Source of the DNA: Candidatus Rifleibacteriota bacterium
GTDB lineage: Bacteria > Muiribacteriota > Ozemobacteria > Ozemobacterales > Ozemobacteraceae
Assembly: GCA_012517355.1 (NCBI GenBank)
Contig: JAAYVD010000023.1
Coordinates: forward strand, 1 to 64,000
Reading direction: 5' to 3'
Length of the DNA stretch: 64,000 nucleotides
Of this stretch, positions 41,310 through 49,984 are shown one piece after another (position 1 is the stretch's first letter; each line of letters begins with the position of its first letter). The notes beneath the pieces were generated by a model. It saw nothing but the letters and a program-made list of their open reading frames with translations. It made no database searches and was not told where the DNA came from. The position numbers were made by a program, and so were the translations under genes.

Positions 41310-43658
41310 TCAGGGAAGCAGCTCGGCGATCGTGGTCTGGCGCTCCTGGCCGGTCACCCGCACCTTGCCGCCAAAGCGGGAGCCCTTCTCCAGACGCGGC
41401 AGGGAGCGGGAACCCCCGACCTGCACGAAGAACTTCCCCGACTGCGGCTTTTCCGCCCGCACCAGGATCCCCTGCCCCGAGGGATCGATGAAGATGACGG
41501 TACCTTCCAGAAACACCTCCGGTCCCGTCTCCCGCCTGGCCGCCGCCGGAGCTCCCCCCGCAGACGGGGCGGCCGGACCGGCCTCTTCCACCGCCGGCGG
41601 GCCGGGCCGGGCCAGCCAGACCACGAGAAGCAGCAGGGCAGCCACGCCCACCCCACCAGCCACCCGGGGAAAAGCGGGGTGCTCCCAGATGGGAGGCCCG
41701 CCCGCCGGGACCGGGGCTGGACGGACTGCCTGCCGCCGGCGCAGGTCCTGGATCGCCGACAACGCATAGGGCGGCGGGAAACTTCCCGCCGGCCGGGCCG
41801 GCGCCGCCGTGTCCGCCTTCTCGAGCCGGGCCAGGAGCTGGTCGGCCGGTTCCGCCGGGGTGGCCAGCGCGTCCGCCAGGGACCGGGTCAGGGTGTTCCA
41901 GAAAGCGGGAAGATGCCCCTGGCGGCGCCGCGCCACGGCCAGCACCGTCCTCAACAGGGCGGGGTCGGGGTGGTTCCCCAGGATGGCCGCCACCTGGTCG
42001 AGATTGCCGGCGTCCTGTTCGACCTCGAGGACTTTCAACAGGAGGTCACGGACCGCGATGAAATCGAAGACCCCGGCCGCCAGGATGGCCAGGCTGCGCT
42101 GTCGGGCCTGCCCGGAGAACATCATGGTTTCGACCTGTTCCAGGGCATGTTTGCGGTCGAACCGGGCGTAGACCCGCAAGGCGGCCGTCCGCACCTCGTC
42201 GGCGGGATGCTGCAACAAGCCCGGGAACTGCGGGACCAGCAGGTCGGGATGCAGGGCGCCGATCGCCTCCACCGCCAGGGCCACCACCCCGGGGTCGGGA
42301 TCCTTGACCAGGGGCAGGATCAGCTCCCCGTCGGCCTTGTTCCGGAGACGCCCGGCGGCGGCAGCCAGAGCGCGCTTTTCCGCCGGGTTCGCCCGGACCA
42401 GGAAGGCGGAAAGGTGGGGACGGGCCACGGCCCACCCCTCGGGGGTCACGGCCCCCAGGAAGGCCAGGCGCTGGTCCGGCGGCAGGTCCGGGAATCCCCG
42501 GGCCGTGGGGCCTTCCCGGGCGCCGGCCTTCCCCAGCGCCTCCGGTGGCCGGCCGCGGCGTGGGGTCGCGGCTCCGCCCGCCTCCTCCGGAGAGGCCGCC
42601 CGCAGCCGGTCCAGGCCTTCCTGGGCGGTGCGCCGGGCCTCGGGGTCGGGAGAGGCGAGCATGGCCAGGAACTGCCGGGTCTGCTGCTCTTCCTGCCGTC
42701 GTCGCCAGGCCTGCCGGAGGGATTCCAGATAGACGTCGGCGGGCTCGGCGATGAGCGAGGCATCGGCCAGGGCCTGCACCACCTCGCGCAACAGGAGTTC
42801 GAAGGCCTCCCGCCCAGGCCCGGCCGTGGTCTCCACGAGGGAGACGAGGAGCCCGGCCACCTCGGGGGAGGGATTGGCCGTCACCAGCGCCCCGGCCTGC
42901 CTGACCAGCTCCGGATCCTTCTCCAGCCCGAGGAACCGGAGCAGGATGTCGCGGATGCTGGAAAACGGGAAGAACACCGCGTGGGCCAGGGCGGACTCCC
43001 GCTCCTGCCGGTCTTCCGAGAACAGGAGCGCCTCGAAATGGCCCAGGGCCTCCTGGGGATCCCAGCGGTAGAGCAGGCGGACCGCCCGGCTGCGGATGCC
43101 TGGGAAGGGGTTGATCAGCAGCGGGACGATGAGTTCCTTCAGGCTCTCCGGATGGATCCGTTCCAGGGCTTCCACCGCGGCCCCGAGCACCCAGGGGTCC
43201 GGGTGGCGGCACAGGTCCTCGAGCGCCCGCCCGTCCTCGAACGAACCGAACCGGCGGAAGAAGGCCAGGAGGTGGGGCAGGGCCGCGGTCGAGAACCCCG
43301 GCCAGTCGGCCGCCCGAAGGGCCATCGCCACCAGCGGCGCCTCCACCAACGTCACCTCCTGGAGCACCAGGACGATCGCCAGTTCGTCCCGCTCGGGAGC
43401 TTCCAGCAGTTCCTCGATCTCCTTGACCCGCCGGCTGGACCCCTCCTGCCCGTCGGCCCCGCGCGGCCCCAGCCGCCGCCGCAAGCGCTCCAGGATGAAG
43501 CGGGTGCGGGCATCCCGCTCTGCCGCCGCCGCCGCCGCCAGGGCCGTCACCTCCCCGGGCTTCCAATCATAGGCGTCGAACCGGCGCAGGGCGGCGAACC
43601 GCACCGCCGGGTCGCGGGAACGGAGATCCTCGAGGAGGCTCCTGATGATCTGATCCAT
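41310..43658 (-). CDS. HEAT-repeat protein with C-terminal membrane helix and exported domain
   Basis: 782 residues. From the N-terminus to about 600 it is built of HEAT/PBS-lyase-like helical repeats (DPAVRFAALRRFDAYD, DPWVLGAAVEALERIHP, FPGIRSRAVRLLYRWDP, DPGVVALAVEAIGALHP, ADEVRTAALRVYARFD). A membrane helix follows near residue 675 (VAGGVGVAALLLLVVWLA). The C-terminal 75 residues form a small beta-rich domain (EVFLEGTVIFIDPSGQGILV). The likely topology is a cytoplasmic repeat scaffold with a short exported tail. Start ATG 43658 was chosen because the promoter lies just upstream and the extension to 43709 would overlap it. Function unknown. Confidence 0.82.
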   Translation of the reverse strand: MDQIIRSLLEDLRSRDPAVRFAALRRFDAYDWKPGEVTALAAAAAAERDARTRFILERLRRRLGPRGADGQEGSSRRVKEIEELLEAPERDELAIVLVLQEVTLVEAPLVAMALRAADWPGFSTAALPHLLAFFRRFGSFEDGRALEDLCRHPDPWVLGAAVEALERIHPESLKELIVPLLINPFPGIRSRAVRLLYRWDPQEALGHFEALLFSEDRQERESALAHAVFFPFSSIRDILLRFLGLEKDPELVRQAGALVTANPSPEVAGLLVSLVETTAGPGREAFELLLREVVQALADASLIAEPADVYLESLRQAWRRRQEEQQTRQFLAMLASPDPEARRTAQEGLDRLRAASPEEAGGAATPRRGRPPEALGKAGAREGPTARGFPDLPPDQRLAFLGAVTPEGWAVARPHLSAFLVRANPAEKRALAAAAGRLRNKADGELILPLVKDPDPGVVALAVEAIGALHPDLLVPQFPGLLQHPADEVRTAALRVYARFDRKHALEQVETMMFSGQARQRSLAILAAGVFDFIAVRDLLLKVLEVEQDAGNLDQVAAILGNHPDPALLRTVLAVARRRQGHLPAFWNTLTRSLADALATPAEPADQLLARLEKADTAAPARPAGSFPPPYALSAIQDLRRRQAVRPAPVPAGGPPIWEHPAFPRVAGGVGVAALLLLVVWLARPGPPAVEEAGPAAPSAGGAPAAARRETGPEVFLEGTVIFIDPSGQGILVRAEKPQSGKFFVQVGGSRSLPRLEKGSRFGGKVRVTGQERQTTIAELLP

Positions 43659-43680
43659 GGTGGAATGGCCTGCTCCCGGC

Positions 43681-43709
43681 AAGGTACCCTTTTTCCGGCA
43701 GGGGATCAA
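43681..43709 (-). promoter_or_regulatory. Promoter of the HEAT-repeat gene
   Basis: Minus strand TTGATC (43709-43704), a 17-base spacer and TACCTT (43686-43681). The start codon is 23 bases beyond the -10. Confidence 0.55.
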
Positions 43710-43761
43710 GCCTTCCCCGCGCTCCAGGTTCCGGCCGACCGGCTTCCCGTCACCTTTTTTC

Positions 43762-43790
43762 TTGACCGGCCGCCGCTTTCGTGCTAGAGT
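43762..43790 (+). promoter_or_regulatory. Promoter of the infC-rpmI-rplT operon
   Basis: TTGACC (43762-43767), a 17-base spacer and an extended -10 CGTGC-TAGAGT (TAGAGT 43785-43790). Transcription would start about 43797, giving a leader of about 130 bases. Confidence 0.75.
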
Positions 43791-43816
43791 AAAGACTCAA
43801 AGCAGGACTTTGTCCT

Positions 43817-43910
43817 CACCTCGAGCGATAGCGAACAGGTTGCCGCGGCCTCCGGGCCGTAGCGTCCGTTATCGTCGAGGGTGGCAGAGACTGCTGCCCT
43901 CGAAATTTTT
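43817..43910 (+). promoter_or_regulatory. infC leader with mutually exclusive hairpins (attenuator)
   Basis: A terminator hairpin, 43875-43887 pairing with 43891-43903 (13 bp with two wobble pairs, loop AGA), is followed by AA and five T. An alternative stem pairs 43817-43833 with 43867-43883 with small bulges, and so uses up the left arm of the terminator. This looks like transcription attenuation of the IF3-L35-L20 operon, as known for L20-type leaders in other bacteria. The controlling protein here is inferred. Confidence 0.7.
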
Positions 43911-43925
43911 CTGGGAGGTAGGAGT

Positions 43926-44441
43926 ATCAAAGAGAACGTTCGTATCAACCGGATGATCAGGGTCCCGCAGGTGCGCCTGATCGACGACACCGGAACCATG
44001 GTTGGAGTCGTTCCCATCCAGGATGCCCTCCGGATGTCGGAAGAACGTGGCTACGACCTGGTCGAGGTCGCCGCCGGAGCCCAGCCCCCCGTCTGCCGGA
44101 TGATGGATTTCGGCCAGTTCAAGTACGAGCTGGCGAAGAAGCAGAAGGAAGCCAAGAAGAAGCAGAAGGTCATCAGACTCAAGGAGGTCAAGGTCCGCCC
44201 AAAGACCGACGAGGGCGATCTGCAGACCAAGTGCAACCGCATCCGCGACTTCCTGGGGGATGGCGACAAGGTCAAGGTTTCGGTGTTCTTCAAAGGCCGC
44301 GAGCGAGCCCACATGGAAATCGGGTTCAAAGTGGTCGAACGGATGAAGGTCATCCTGGGTGAAGAAGCCGGAATCGAAAAGGATGCCGCCATCGAGGGCA
44401 ATACGATCACGATGATTCTCCAGAATCCCAAGAAGAAATAA
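43926..44441 (+). CDS. infC: Translation initiation factor IF-3 (AUC start)
   Basis: A 171-residue IF-3, which checks the initiator tRNA-start codon pairing on the 30S subunit. The typical N-domain (VRINRMIRVPQVRLID), linker (FKYELAKKQKEAKKKQK) and C-domain (KTDEGDLQTKCNRIRDFL, KVKVSVFFKGRE) are present. The start is set by GGGAGG (43913-43918) 7 bases before ATC 43926, which gives exactly the usual IF-3 N-terminus. The in-frame GTG at 43881 would translate the terminator and the ribosome site and is rejected. A rare start codon is characteristic of infC and allows IF-3 to repress its own synthesis. Confidence 0.92.
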   Translation: MKENVRINRMIRVPQVRLIDDTGTMVGVVPIQDALRMSEERGYDLVEVAAGAQPPVCRMMDFGQFKYELAKKQKEAKKKQKVIRLKEVKVRPKTDEGDLQTKCNRIRDFLGDGDKVKVSVFFKGRERAHMEIGFKVVERMKVILGEEAGIEKDAAIEGNTITMILQNPKKK

Positions 44442-44477
44442 GCAAACCAGTTCGGAATCTCACCCAGGAGGTAGCCC

Positions 44478-44675
44478 ATGCCCAAGATGAAGAACCACAG
44501 CGGGGCGTCCAAGCGCTTCAAAGTCACCGGAAACGGCAAATACCGCCGGTACCAGTCCTACGGGAAACACATCCTGACCAAGAAATCCAGCAAACGGAAA
44601 CGCGGATACCGCCAGTCGCAGCTGATCGAAAAGTGCCAGCAGAAGACGCTGCGCGACCTGCTGCCCTATTCCTGA
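44478..44675 (+). CDS. rpmI: 50S ribosomal protein L35
   Basis: A 65-residue basic protein beginning [18 protein letters not shown], matching L35 throughout, including the [12 protein letters not shown] segment. AGGAGG lies about 7 bases before the ATG. It is the second gene of the classical infC-rpmI-rplT operon, 36 bases after infC. Confidence 0.97.
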   Translation: MPKMKNHSGASKRFKVTGNGKYRRYQSYGKHILTKKSSKRKRGYRQSQLIEKCQQKTLRDLLPYS

Positions 44676-44751
44676 CCCCAGGCTCGGGTTCGCTTCCCGA
44701 TTCCTGACGTCCGCTCCACGGACGGACACCGACTGACCCGGAGGTACATGT

Positions 44752-45114
44752 ATGCCACGATCAAAGAGTTCATCCAATTCCCGCCGCAAGGTGAAAAAGC
44801 TGTACCAGATGGCCAAAGGCTACTGGGGCGCTCACCGTCATGTCAAAAAAACCGCCAAGGAAACCGTCAACAAAGCCCTGCATCACGCCTTCACCGACCG
44901 GCACGACCGCCGGCAGAACATGCGCTCCCTGTGGATCATGCGCATCAACGCCGCCTGCCGCCTGAACGACATCTCCTACAGCGTGTTCATCGGCGGCCTG
45001 AAGAAGGCCGGCATCGGCCTCAACCGCAAGGTCCTCGCCGACATGGCCGTCAAGGACCCCGAGGCCTTCAAGAACGTCGTCACCATGGCCAAATCCCAGG
45101 CGGCCACCGCCTGA
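44752..45114 (+). CDS. rplT: 50S ribosomal protein L20
   Basis: A 120-residue L20, an early 23S rRNA-binding assembly protein and in several bacteria the autoregulator of this operon. The basic N-terminal extension ([20 protein letters not shown]) and the C-terminal globular domain ([21 protein letters not shown]) are typical. Two ATGs overlap at 44748 and 44752; only 44752 is in the L20 frame. CGGAGG lies about 9 bases upstream. The attenuator before infC is a plausible L20 target. Confidence 0.97.
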   Translation: MPRSKSSSNSRRKVKKLYQMAKGYWGAHRHVKKTAKETVNKALHHAFTDRHDRRQNMRSLWIMRINAACRLNDISYSVFIGGLKKAGIGLNRKVLADMAVKDPEAFKNVVTMAKSQAATA

Positions 45115-45198
45115 CAATGACCTCCCACCTGCCTTCCTCCACCGGCCGCCGCCGGGGGTTCGCCTTCTTCATGGCCTGAACCCGGGGTCGGCACGTCA

Positions 45199-45230
45199 AA
45201 CGCCCGGGGCAACCCGGGCGTTTTCCTTTG
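45199..45230 (+). terminator. Intrinsic terminator after rplT
   Basis: AACGCCCGGG (45199-45208), a GCAA tetraloop, CCCGGGCGTT (45213-45222), then a T-rich tail (TTCCTTT). It ends the IF3-L35-L20 operon. Confidence 0.9.
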
Positions 45231-45275
45231 GCGCCACCACCCGGTCCGCACGCCGACCGCCCCCCACCCCTGACC

Positions 45276-45286
45276 TGTGCTATAAT
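45276..45286 (+). promoter_or_regulatory. Extended -10 promoter of the RNA methyltransferase-pheST unit
   Basis: TGTGC followed by a perfect TATAAT (45281-45286), with no recognisable -35. The GTG start at 45320 lies 34 bases downstream. Confidence 0.65.
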
Positions 45287-45319
45287 TCCTGCCCGTCGGA
45301 CCCCACGCCCGGAGAACCC

Positions 45320-46087
45320 GTGAAACGCCTCGAATCCCTGCAGAACCCACTCGTGAAAGCCGCCCTGGCCCTCCATCGGCCCGGCAGCCGCCCGCGCGGC
45401 GAGATCCTGGTCGAAGGGGAAAAACTGGTGCGCGAAGCCCTCCAGTCGGGCGCCGAGGTGGGCACCCTGTTCGTGACCGCGGAAGCGGCAGCCGCCTGGT
45501 CCGACCAGGCCGACCGGCTGGCCATCGTCACCCCCGCCGTGATGCGCCGCCTGTCCCAGCTCGAATGTCCTCCCACCGCCCTCGCCGTGGTCGTCCCGCG
45601 CGCCGCCCCCGACCTGGAGCGGGTGCTGGCCACCGCCACCACCCTGGTGGTGCTCGACCGGGTCCAGGACCCGGGCAACCTCGGCACCATCCTGCGCACC
45701 GCCGAGGGCTTCACCGCCGGCGGGGTGCTGCTGCTGCGGGGAAGCTGCTCGCCCGGCAACCCCAAGGTCACCCGGGCCGCCATGGGCTCCTCTTTCCGGG
45801 TGCCCACCCTCGCCGACCTCGACGGGGCCGACCTCCTGCCCCGCCTCCGCCGGGCCGGCTTCGCCTGCCTGGCCACCGGCGACGGCGGCACGGACCTGCG
45901 CGCCTTTCCGTTCCCGCCCCGGGTCGCCCTGTTCCTGGGCGCGGAGGGCACCGGCCTCGCCCCCGCCCTGCGCGACGGCTGCGACCACCGCCTCACCATT
46001 CCCATGCCCGGCCCCATCGACTCGTTCAACGTGGCCATCGCCACCGCCGTCTGTCTCTACGAGCGGCTTCGCCAGACGCCGCCCTGA
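45320..46087 (+). CDS. TrmH/SpoU-family RNA 2'-O-methyltransferase
   Basis: A 255-residue SPOUT-fold methyltransferase using SAM. An N-terminal substrate-binding domain (NPLVKAALALHRPGSRPRGEILVEGEKLV) resembles RlmB/TsnR-type enzymes. The catalytic domain has all three motifs: DRVQDPGNLGTILRTA, LFLGAEGTGL and IPMPGPIDSFNVAIATAV, the last being the trefoil-knot SAM site (usually SLNVSVA). The target is probably a 23S rRNA ribose, but the exact nucleotide cannot be named. GTG start with GGAGA upstream. It is followed 28 bases later by pheS, so probably shares a transcript with pheST. Confidence 0.88.
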   Translation: MKRLESLQNPLVKAALALHRPGSRPRGEILVEGEKLVREALQSGAEVGTLFVTAEAAAAWSDQADRLAIVTPAVMRRLSQLECPPTALAVVVPRAAPDLERVLATATTLVVLDRVQDPGNLGTILRTAEGFTAGGVLLLRGSCSPGNPKVTRAAMGSSFRVPTLADLDGADLLPRLRRAGFACLATGDGGTDLRAFPFPPRVALFLGAEGTGLAPALRDGCDHRLTIPMPGPIDSFNVAIATAVCLYERLRQTPP

Positions 46088-46115
46088 CCGCCCAATCCAC
46101 CAGCGAGGAACGCAC

Positions 46116-47129
46116 ATGTCCGACCAGTCAGAAATCCTGTGGAACCAGTTCGAGGAAGAACGCCGCCAGGCCGCCAGCAGCAAGGATGCCGAAGCCCTGC
46201 GGGTCAAGTATCTCGGCAAGAAGGGCCCCGTCTCCGCTCTCCTCAAGAACCTGGGGGCCCTTCCCCCCGACCAGCGCAAAGCCGCCGGCGAGGCCATCAA
46301 CCGGCTGAAGGCCCGACTCGAGGAATCGGTCGAGGCCCTGATGCAGGAATGGTCCGGCCGCGAGGAGGAGGCGAAGCTCAAGACCGACCTCCCCGACCCC
46401 TCCCTTCCGGGAACCGCCCTGCCGCTGGGCACCCTGCACCCGGTCACCCAGATCGGCCTGGAGGTCGCCGCCATCTTCGTGTCGATGGGGTTCTTCCTGG
46501 CCGAGGGCCCCGAAGCCGAGGACGAATACTACAACTTCGAGGCCTTGAACGTTCCCAAACACCACCCTGCCCGCGACATGCAGGACACCTTCTACCTCGA
46601 AAACGGCCAGGTGCTGCGCACCCAGACCTCGCCGGTGCAGATCCGCACGATGGAGACCATCAAACCGCCCTTCAAGATGGTCGCCCTGGGCAAGGTCTAC
46701 CGCCGCGACAGCGACATCACCCATTCGCCAATGTTCTCCCAGATGGAAGGCCTGGTCGTCGGCGAGAACGTGACCATGGCCGATCTCAAGGGCACCCTGG
46801 CCGCCTTCGCCGAAAAGATGTTCGGCAAACGGCTCACCCGGTTCCGGGCCAGCTACTTCCCCTTCACCGAGCCTTCGGCCGAGATGGACGTGCAGTGCAT
46901 CTTCTGCGAGGGAAAGGGCTGCCGGGTCTGCAAGAACACCGGCTGGATGGAGATCCTCGGCTGCGGCATGGTCAATCCGCGCGTGTTCGAGGCGGTCAAA
47001 TACGACCCCGAGAAATACACCGGGTTCGCCTTCGGCATGGGCATCGAACGCATGGCCATGCAGCGGTTCGGCATCCACGACATCCGGCTGCTGTTCAATT
47101 CCGACGTCCGCTTCCTGCGGCAATTCTGA
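46116..47129 (+). CDS. pheS: Phenylalanyl-tRNA synthetase alpha subunit
   Basis: A 337-residue catalytic alpha subunit of the alpha2-beta2 class II enzyme. It has an N-terminal coiled-coil region for tRNA binding (about 1-90), motif 2 (VALGKVYRRDSDITHSPMFSQMEG) and motif 3 (GFAFGMGIERMAMQRFGI). Four cysteines, CIFC and CRVC, form the small zinc-ribbon-like insert CIFCEGKGCRVCKNTGW found in many bacterial PheS. pheT begins 10 bases after the stop. Confidence 0.97.
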   Translation: MSDQSEILWNQFEEERRQAASSKDAEALRVKYLGKKGPVSALLKNLGALPPDQRKAAGEAINRLKARLEESVEALMQEWSGREEEAKLKTDLPDPSLPGTALPLGTLHPVTQIGLEVAAIFVSMGFFLAEGPEAEDEYYNFEALNVPKHHPARDMQDTFYLENGQVLRTQTSPVQIRTMETIKPPFKMVALGKVYRRDSDITHSPMFSQMEGLVVGENVTMADLKGTLAAFAEKMFGKRLTRFRASYFPFTEPSAEMDVQCIFCEGKGCRVCKNTGWMEILGCGMVNPRVFEAVKYDPEKYTGFAFGMGIERMAMQRFGIHDIRLLFNSDVRFLRQF

Positions 47130-47139
47130 GGAGGAACCC

Positions 47140-49521
47140 GTGAAAATCCTGTTGAGCTGGCTCCGCGACTACATCGACATCCAGGTCCCCCCCCAGAAGA
47201 TCGCCGATGCCCTCCTGATGGCCGGCATCGAGGTGGAAGCCATTCACGAGCCCGGCAAGCACCTCCGGAAGGTGGTCGTCGGCCAGGTGCTGACCCGCGA
47301 CAAGCACCCCAACGCCGACAAGCTGTCGCTCTGCACCGTCGACGTCGGCACCGGCACCCCCCTGCAGATCGTCTGCGGAGCCCCCAATCACCAGGCGGGC
47401 GACAAGGTGCCCACCGCCCTGGTCGGCGCCGTCCTGCCCTCCGGGTTCGAGATCCGGGTGGCCAAGATCCGGGGCGTCGAATCCTCGGGCATGCTCTGCA
47501 GCAAGAAGGAACTCGGCATCTCCGACGACCACTCGGGCCTCTACATCCTGCCCCCCGACGCCAAGGTCGGCGAGGACATCGTCAAGACCCTCGGCATGGA
47601 CGACGTGACCTTCGAGATCAGCGTCACCCCGAACCGGGGCGACGTGCTGTCTCACCTGGGCATCGCCCGCGACCTGTCGGCCCTGTTCAACCTGCCGCTG
47701 CACCGCAACTCCCTCGACGAGGCGACCGGCGAGGACGACGTCCGCGCCCTGACCTCGGTCACCCTCGACGAGCCCGATCTCTGCCCCCGGTACGGGGCGC
47801 GGCTGGTCCGCGACGTCGAGGTGGGGGAAAGCCCCCGCTGGCTGAAGGACCGCCTCGAGAAGGTCGGCATCCGCAGCATCAACAGCGTGGTCGACATCAC
47901 CAACTACGTCATGCTCGACATCGGGCATCCCATGCATGCCTTCGACTTCGACCGGCTGGCCGGCCACCGCATCGTCGTGCGCCGGGCCGCCCCGGGCGAG
48001 AAGCTGCAGAGCCTCGACGCCGTCCACCGCACCCTCGACCCCTCCATGCTGGTCATCGCCGACGCGCAGAAGCCGGTGGCCATCGCCGGCGTCATGGGCG
48101 GCGAGGAAACCGGCGTCACCACGACGACCCGCAACGTCCTGCTCGAAGCGGCCTGTTTCGACCCGGTCTGCATCCGGAAAACCGCCAAGACCCTCGGCAT
48201 GATGTCCGACTCGTCCTACCGGTTCGAGCGCGGCACCAACATCGACAACGTGCCCATCGCCCTGAACCTGGCCGCCCGCCTGATCAAGGACCTCGCGGGG
48301 GGCCGGCCGGCCGCCGGCCTGATCGACGCCTTCCCCGCCCCGCCCCCCCTCAAGCGGATCCTCCTGCGCACCCGGCGCGTGGCCCGCGTCCTCGGCATCG
48401 ACCTGAAACCGGCGCAGATCGAGACGCTGCTGCTGCGCCTGAAGTTCGAGGTCACCCGCAACGGCGAGGAGATCTGGGTCGGGGTGCCCCCCTTCCGCCA
48501 CGACATCGACCAGGAAGCCGACCTGATCGAGGAGGTGGCCCGCCTGTACGGCTACGAACACATCCCGGTGACCCTGCCGGCCCTCTTCTCCCAGCCCGTC
48601 CTGCCCACCCCGCTGCAGAAGCTGGTCCGCCGGACCCGCGATTACCTGGTCGACCAGGGCTTCCACGAGATCATCTCCTACAGCTTCATCCCGGCCTCCA
48701 TTCCCCCCATCCTGCGCGAAGGCCCCCCCCTGCCCCTCAAGAACCCCTTGTCCGACGAGCAGGCCCACCTCCGCACCAGCCTGCTGTGGGGCATGATCGA
48801 TGCCCTCACCCGCAATATCTTCTCCGACGAGTACGAGTTGCGCTTCTTCGAGACCGGCCGGGTCTTCCAGCCCGATGCCTCCGGTTTCACCCGCGAAGCC
48901 GACCGCCTCTGCCTCGGCTGCTGCGGTCCCGCCAACCCCGTGGACTGGCGGCACAGCCGGGAACCCTTCGACCTGTTCCGCCTCAAGGGCCTGTTGAGCC
49001 GCATCGGCGCCCTGGTGCCCACCGACCTGGAGTTCGCGCGCGGGACCCACCCCGCCCTCCACCCCGCCCGCCAGTTCGAGGTGACCATGGGCAACCGGCG
49101 GCTGGGCGTGGTCGGACAGATCCACCCCCAGCTCCGGACCAACAAGAAGATTCCCGAGGACTGGTTCGTGGCCGAGCTCGACCTGACCGCCCTCGCCGCG
49201 GCCAAGCCCGCGCGGCGTCTCATGCAGCCGATTCCGGAGTTCCCGGCCATCCGGCGCGACCTGGCCATCCTCCTGCCGAAGACCGGTTCCTACCAGGCCG
49301 TCCGCCAGATCGTCCAGGAGGCGGGGGGTGAGATCCTTGAAAAGTGCACCCTGTTTGATATATACGAAGGGAAGGGAATCGATCCCGACCGGCGATCCCT
49401 GGCCCTGGGACTCACCTTCCGAGCGAAAGACCGTACCCTGAAGGACGAGGAGATCCAGCCGCGGGTCGATGCCATGGTGAAAAAGATCACGGAACGCTTG
49501 CAGGGGAAATTGCGGGACTGA
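47140..49521 (+). CDS. pheT: Phenylalanyl-tRNA synthetase beta subunit
   Basis: A 793-residue beta subunit. It contains the tRNA-binding OB fold (about 40-150: VVVGQVLTRDKHPNADKLSLC), the B3/B4 editing region (about 210-390), the B5 DNA-binding-like domain (about 400-475), the catalytic-like core, and the C-terminal FDX-ACB anticodon-binding domain (FPAIRRDLAILLPKTG to LQGKLRD). The start is GTG 47140 with GAGGAGG upstream. Length is in the usual range of about 795-800. The next gene begins 3 bases after the stop. Confidence 0.97.
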   Translation: MKILLSWLRDYIDIQVPPQKIADALLMAGIEVEAIHEPGKHLRKVVVGQVLTRDKHPNADKLSLCTVDVGTGTPLQIVCGAPNHQAGDKVPTALVGAVLPSGFEIRVAKIRGVESSGMLCSKKELGISDDHSGLYILPPDAKVGEDIVKTLGMDDVTFEISVTPNRGDVLSHLGIARDLSALFNLPLHRNSLDEATGEDDVRALTSVTLDEPDLCPRYGARLVRDVEVGESPRWLKDRLEKVGIRSINSVVDITNYVMLDIGHPMHAFDFDRLAGHRIVVRRAAPGEKLQSLDAVHRTLDPSMLVIADAQKPVAIAGVMGGEETGVTTTTRNVLLEAACFDPVCIRKTAKTLGMMSDSSYRFERGTNIDNVPIALNLAARLIKDLAGGRPAAGLIDAFPAPPPLKRILLRTRRVARVLGIDLKPAQIETLLLRLKFEVTRNGEEIWVGVPPFRHDIDQEADLIEEVARLYGYEHIPVTLPALFSQPVLPTPLQKLVRRTRDYLVDQGFHEIISYSFIPASIPPILREGPPLPLKNPLSDEQAHLRTSLLWGMIDALTRNIFSDEYELRFFETGRVFQPDASGFTREADRLCLGCCGPANPVDWRHSREPFDLFRLKGLLSRIGALVPTDLEFARGTHPALHPARQFEVTMGNRRLGVVGQIHPQLRTNKKIPEDWFVAELDLTALAAAKPARRLMQPIPEFPAIRRDLAILLPKTGSYQAVRQIVQEAGGEILEKCTLFDIYEGKGIDPDRRSLALGLTFRAKDRTLKDEEIQPRVDAMVKKITERLQGKLRD

Positions 49522-49524
49522 GCC

Positions 49525-49860
49525 ATGATGCTCAACGAGTTGTACCTGTACTTCGGGCAGATCGACCACTGCCTCATCCCTACCCTCCTGGCGGTCTTCC
49601 TGTTTTTCGGGGGCTGGATGGCCCTCACCTGGAGCAACGCCGCCAAGATCGGCATGAAGGACACCCCCGCGGGAGATTGGGTCCAGATCATCTTCTGCGG
49701 CGTCGTCTGCTTCATCTGCGCAGTGTCCTGCTTCGGGTTCCTGTTCTTTGCCGAAAACACCGAGAATTTCCTGGACGCCCTCGGTCTGTTTGGCCTGATC
49801 AAGGGCCTCGCCGTCTACGTACAGAGGGCCATCCTGTGGTGTTTCCGGCTGGTCCGGTGA
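49525..49860 (+). CDS. Small membrane protein of unknown function
   Basis: 111 residues with two clear membrane helices (LIPTLLAVFLFFGGWMALTW, about 18-37, and WVQIIFCGVVCFICAVSCFGFLFF, about 52-75) and a third amphipathic or hydrophobic segment near the C-terminus. It begins 3 bases after pheT and ends just before a strong terminator, so it is the last gene of the pheST transcript. The start MMLNELYLYF and the charged middle give no family match that I recognise. Confidence 0.75.
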   Translation: MMLNELYLYFGQIDHCLIPTLLAVFLFFGGWMALTWSNAAKIGMKDTPAGDWVQIIFCGVVCFICAVSCFGFLFFAENTENFLDALGLFGLIKGLAVYVQRAILWCFRLVR

Positions 49861-49871
49861 CCGCCACCCCG

Positions 49872-49904
49872 CGGGGAAGCCGAGACCCGGCTTCCCCGTT
49901 TTCT
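49872..49904 (+). terminator. Intrinsic terminator after the pheST unit
   Basis: An 11-bp stem CGGGGAAGCCG (49872-49882)/CGGCTTCCCCG (49888-49898) with loop AGACC, followed by TTTTCTTTTTC. Confidence 0.95.
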
Positions 49905-49984
49905 TTTTCTTCCGGGGCCAATCCGGGCGGCCCCCCTTCCGTTCTCGCAGGAGAGCAACAACCTATCAACGTGGAGGAGCGAAC

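Noticed and set aside
43881-43925. GTG-initiated longer infC reading frame
   Set aside because: It would translate through the terminator hairpin and its own ribosome binding site. AUC at 43926 fits the IF-3 N-terminus and the spacing.
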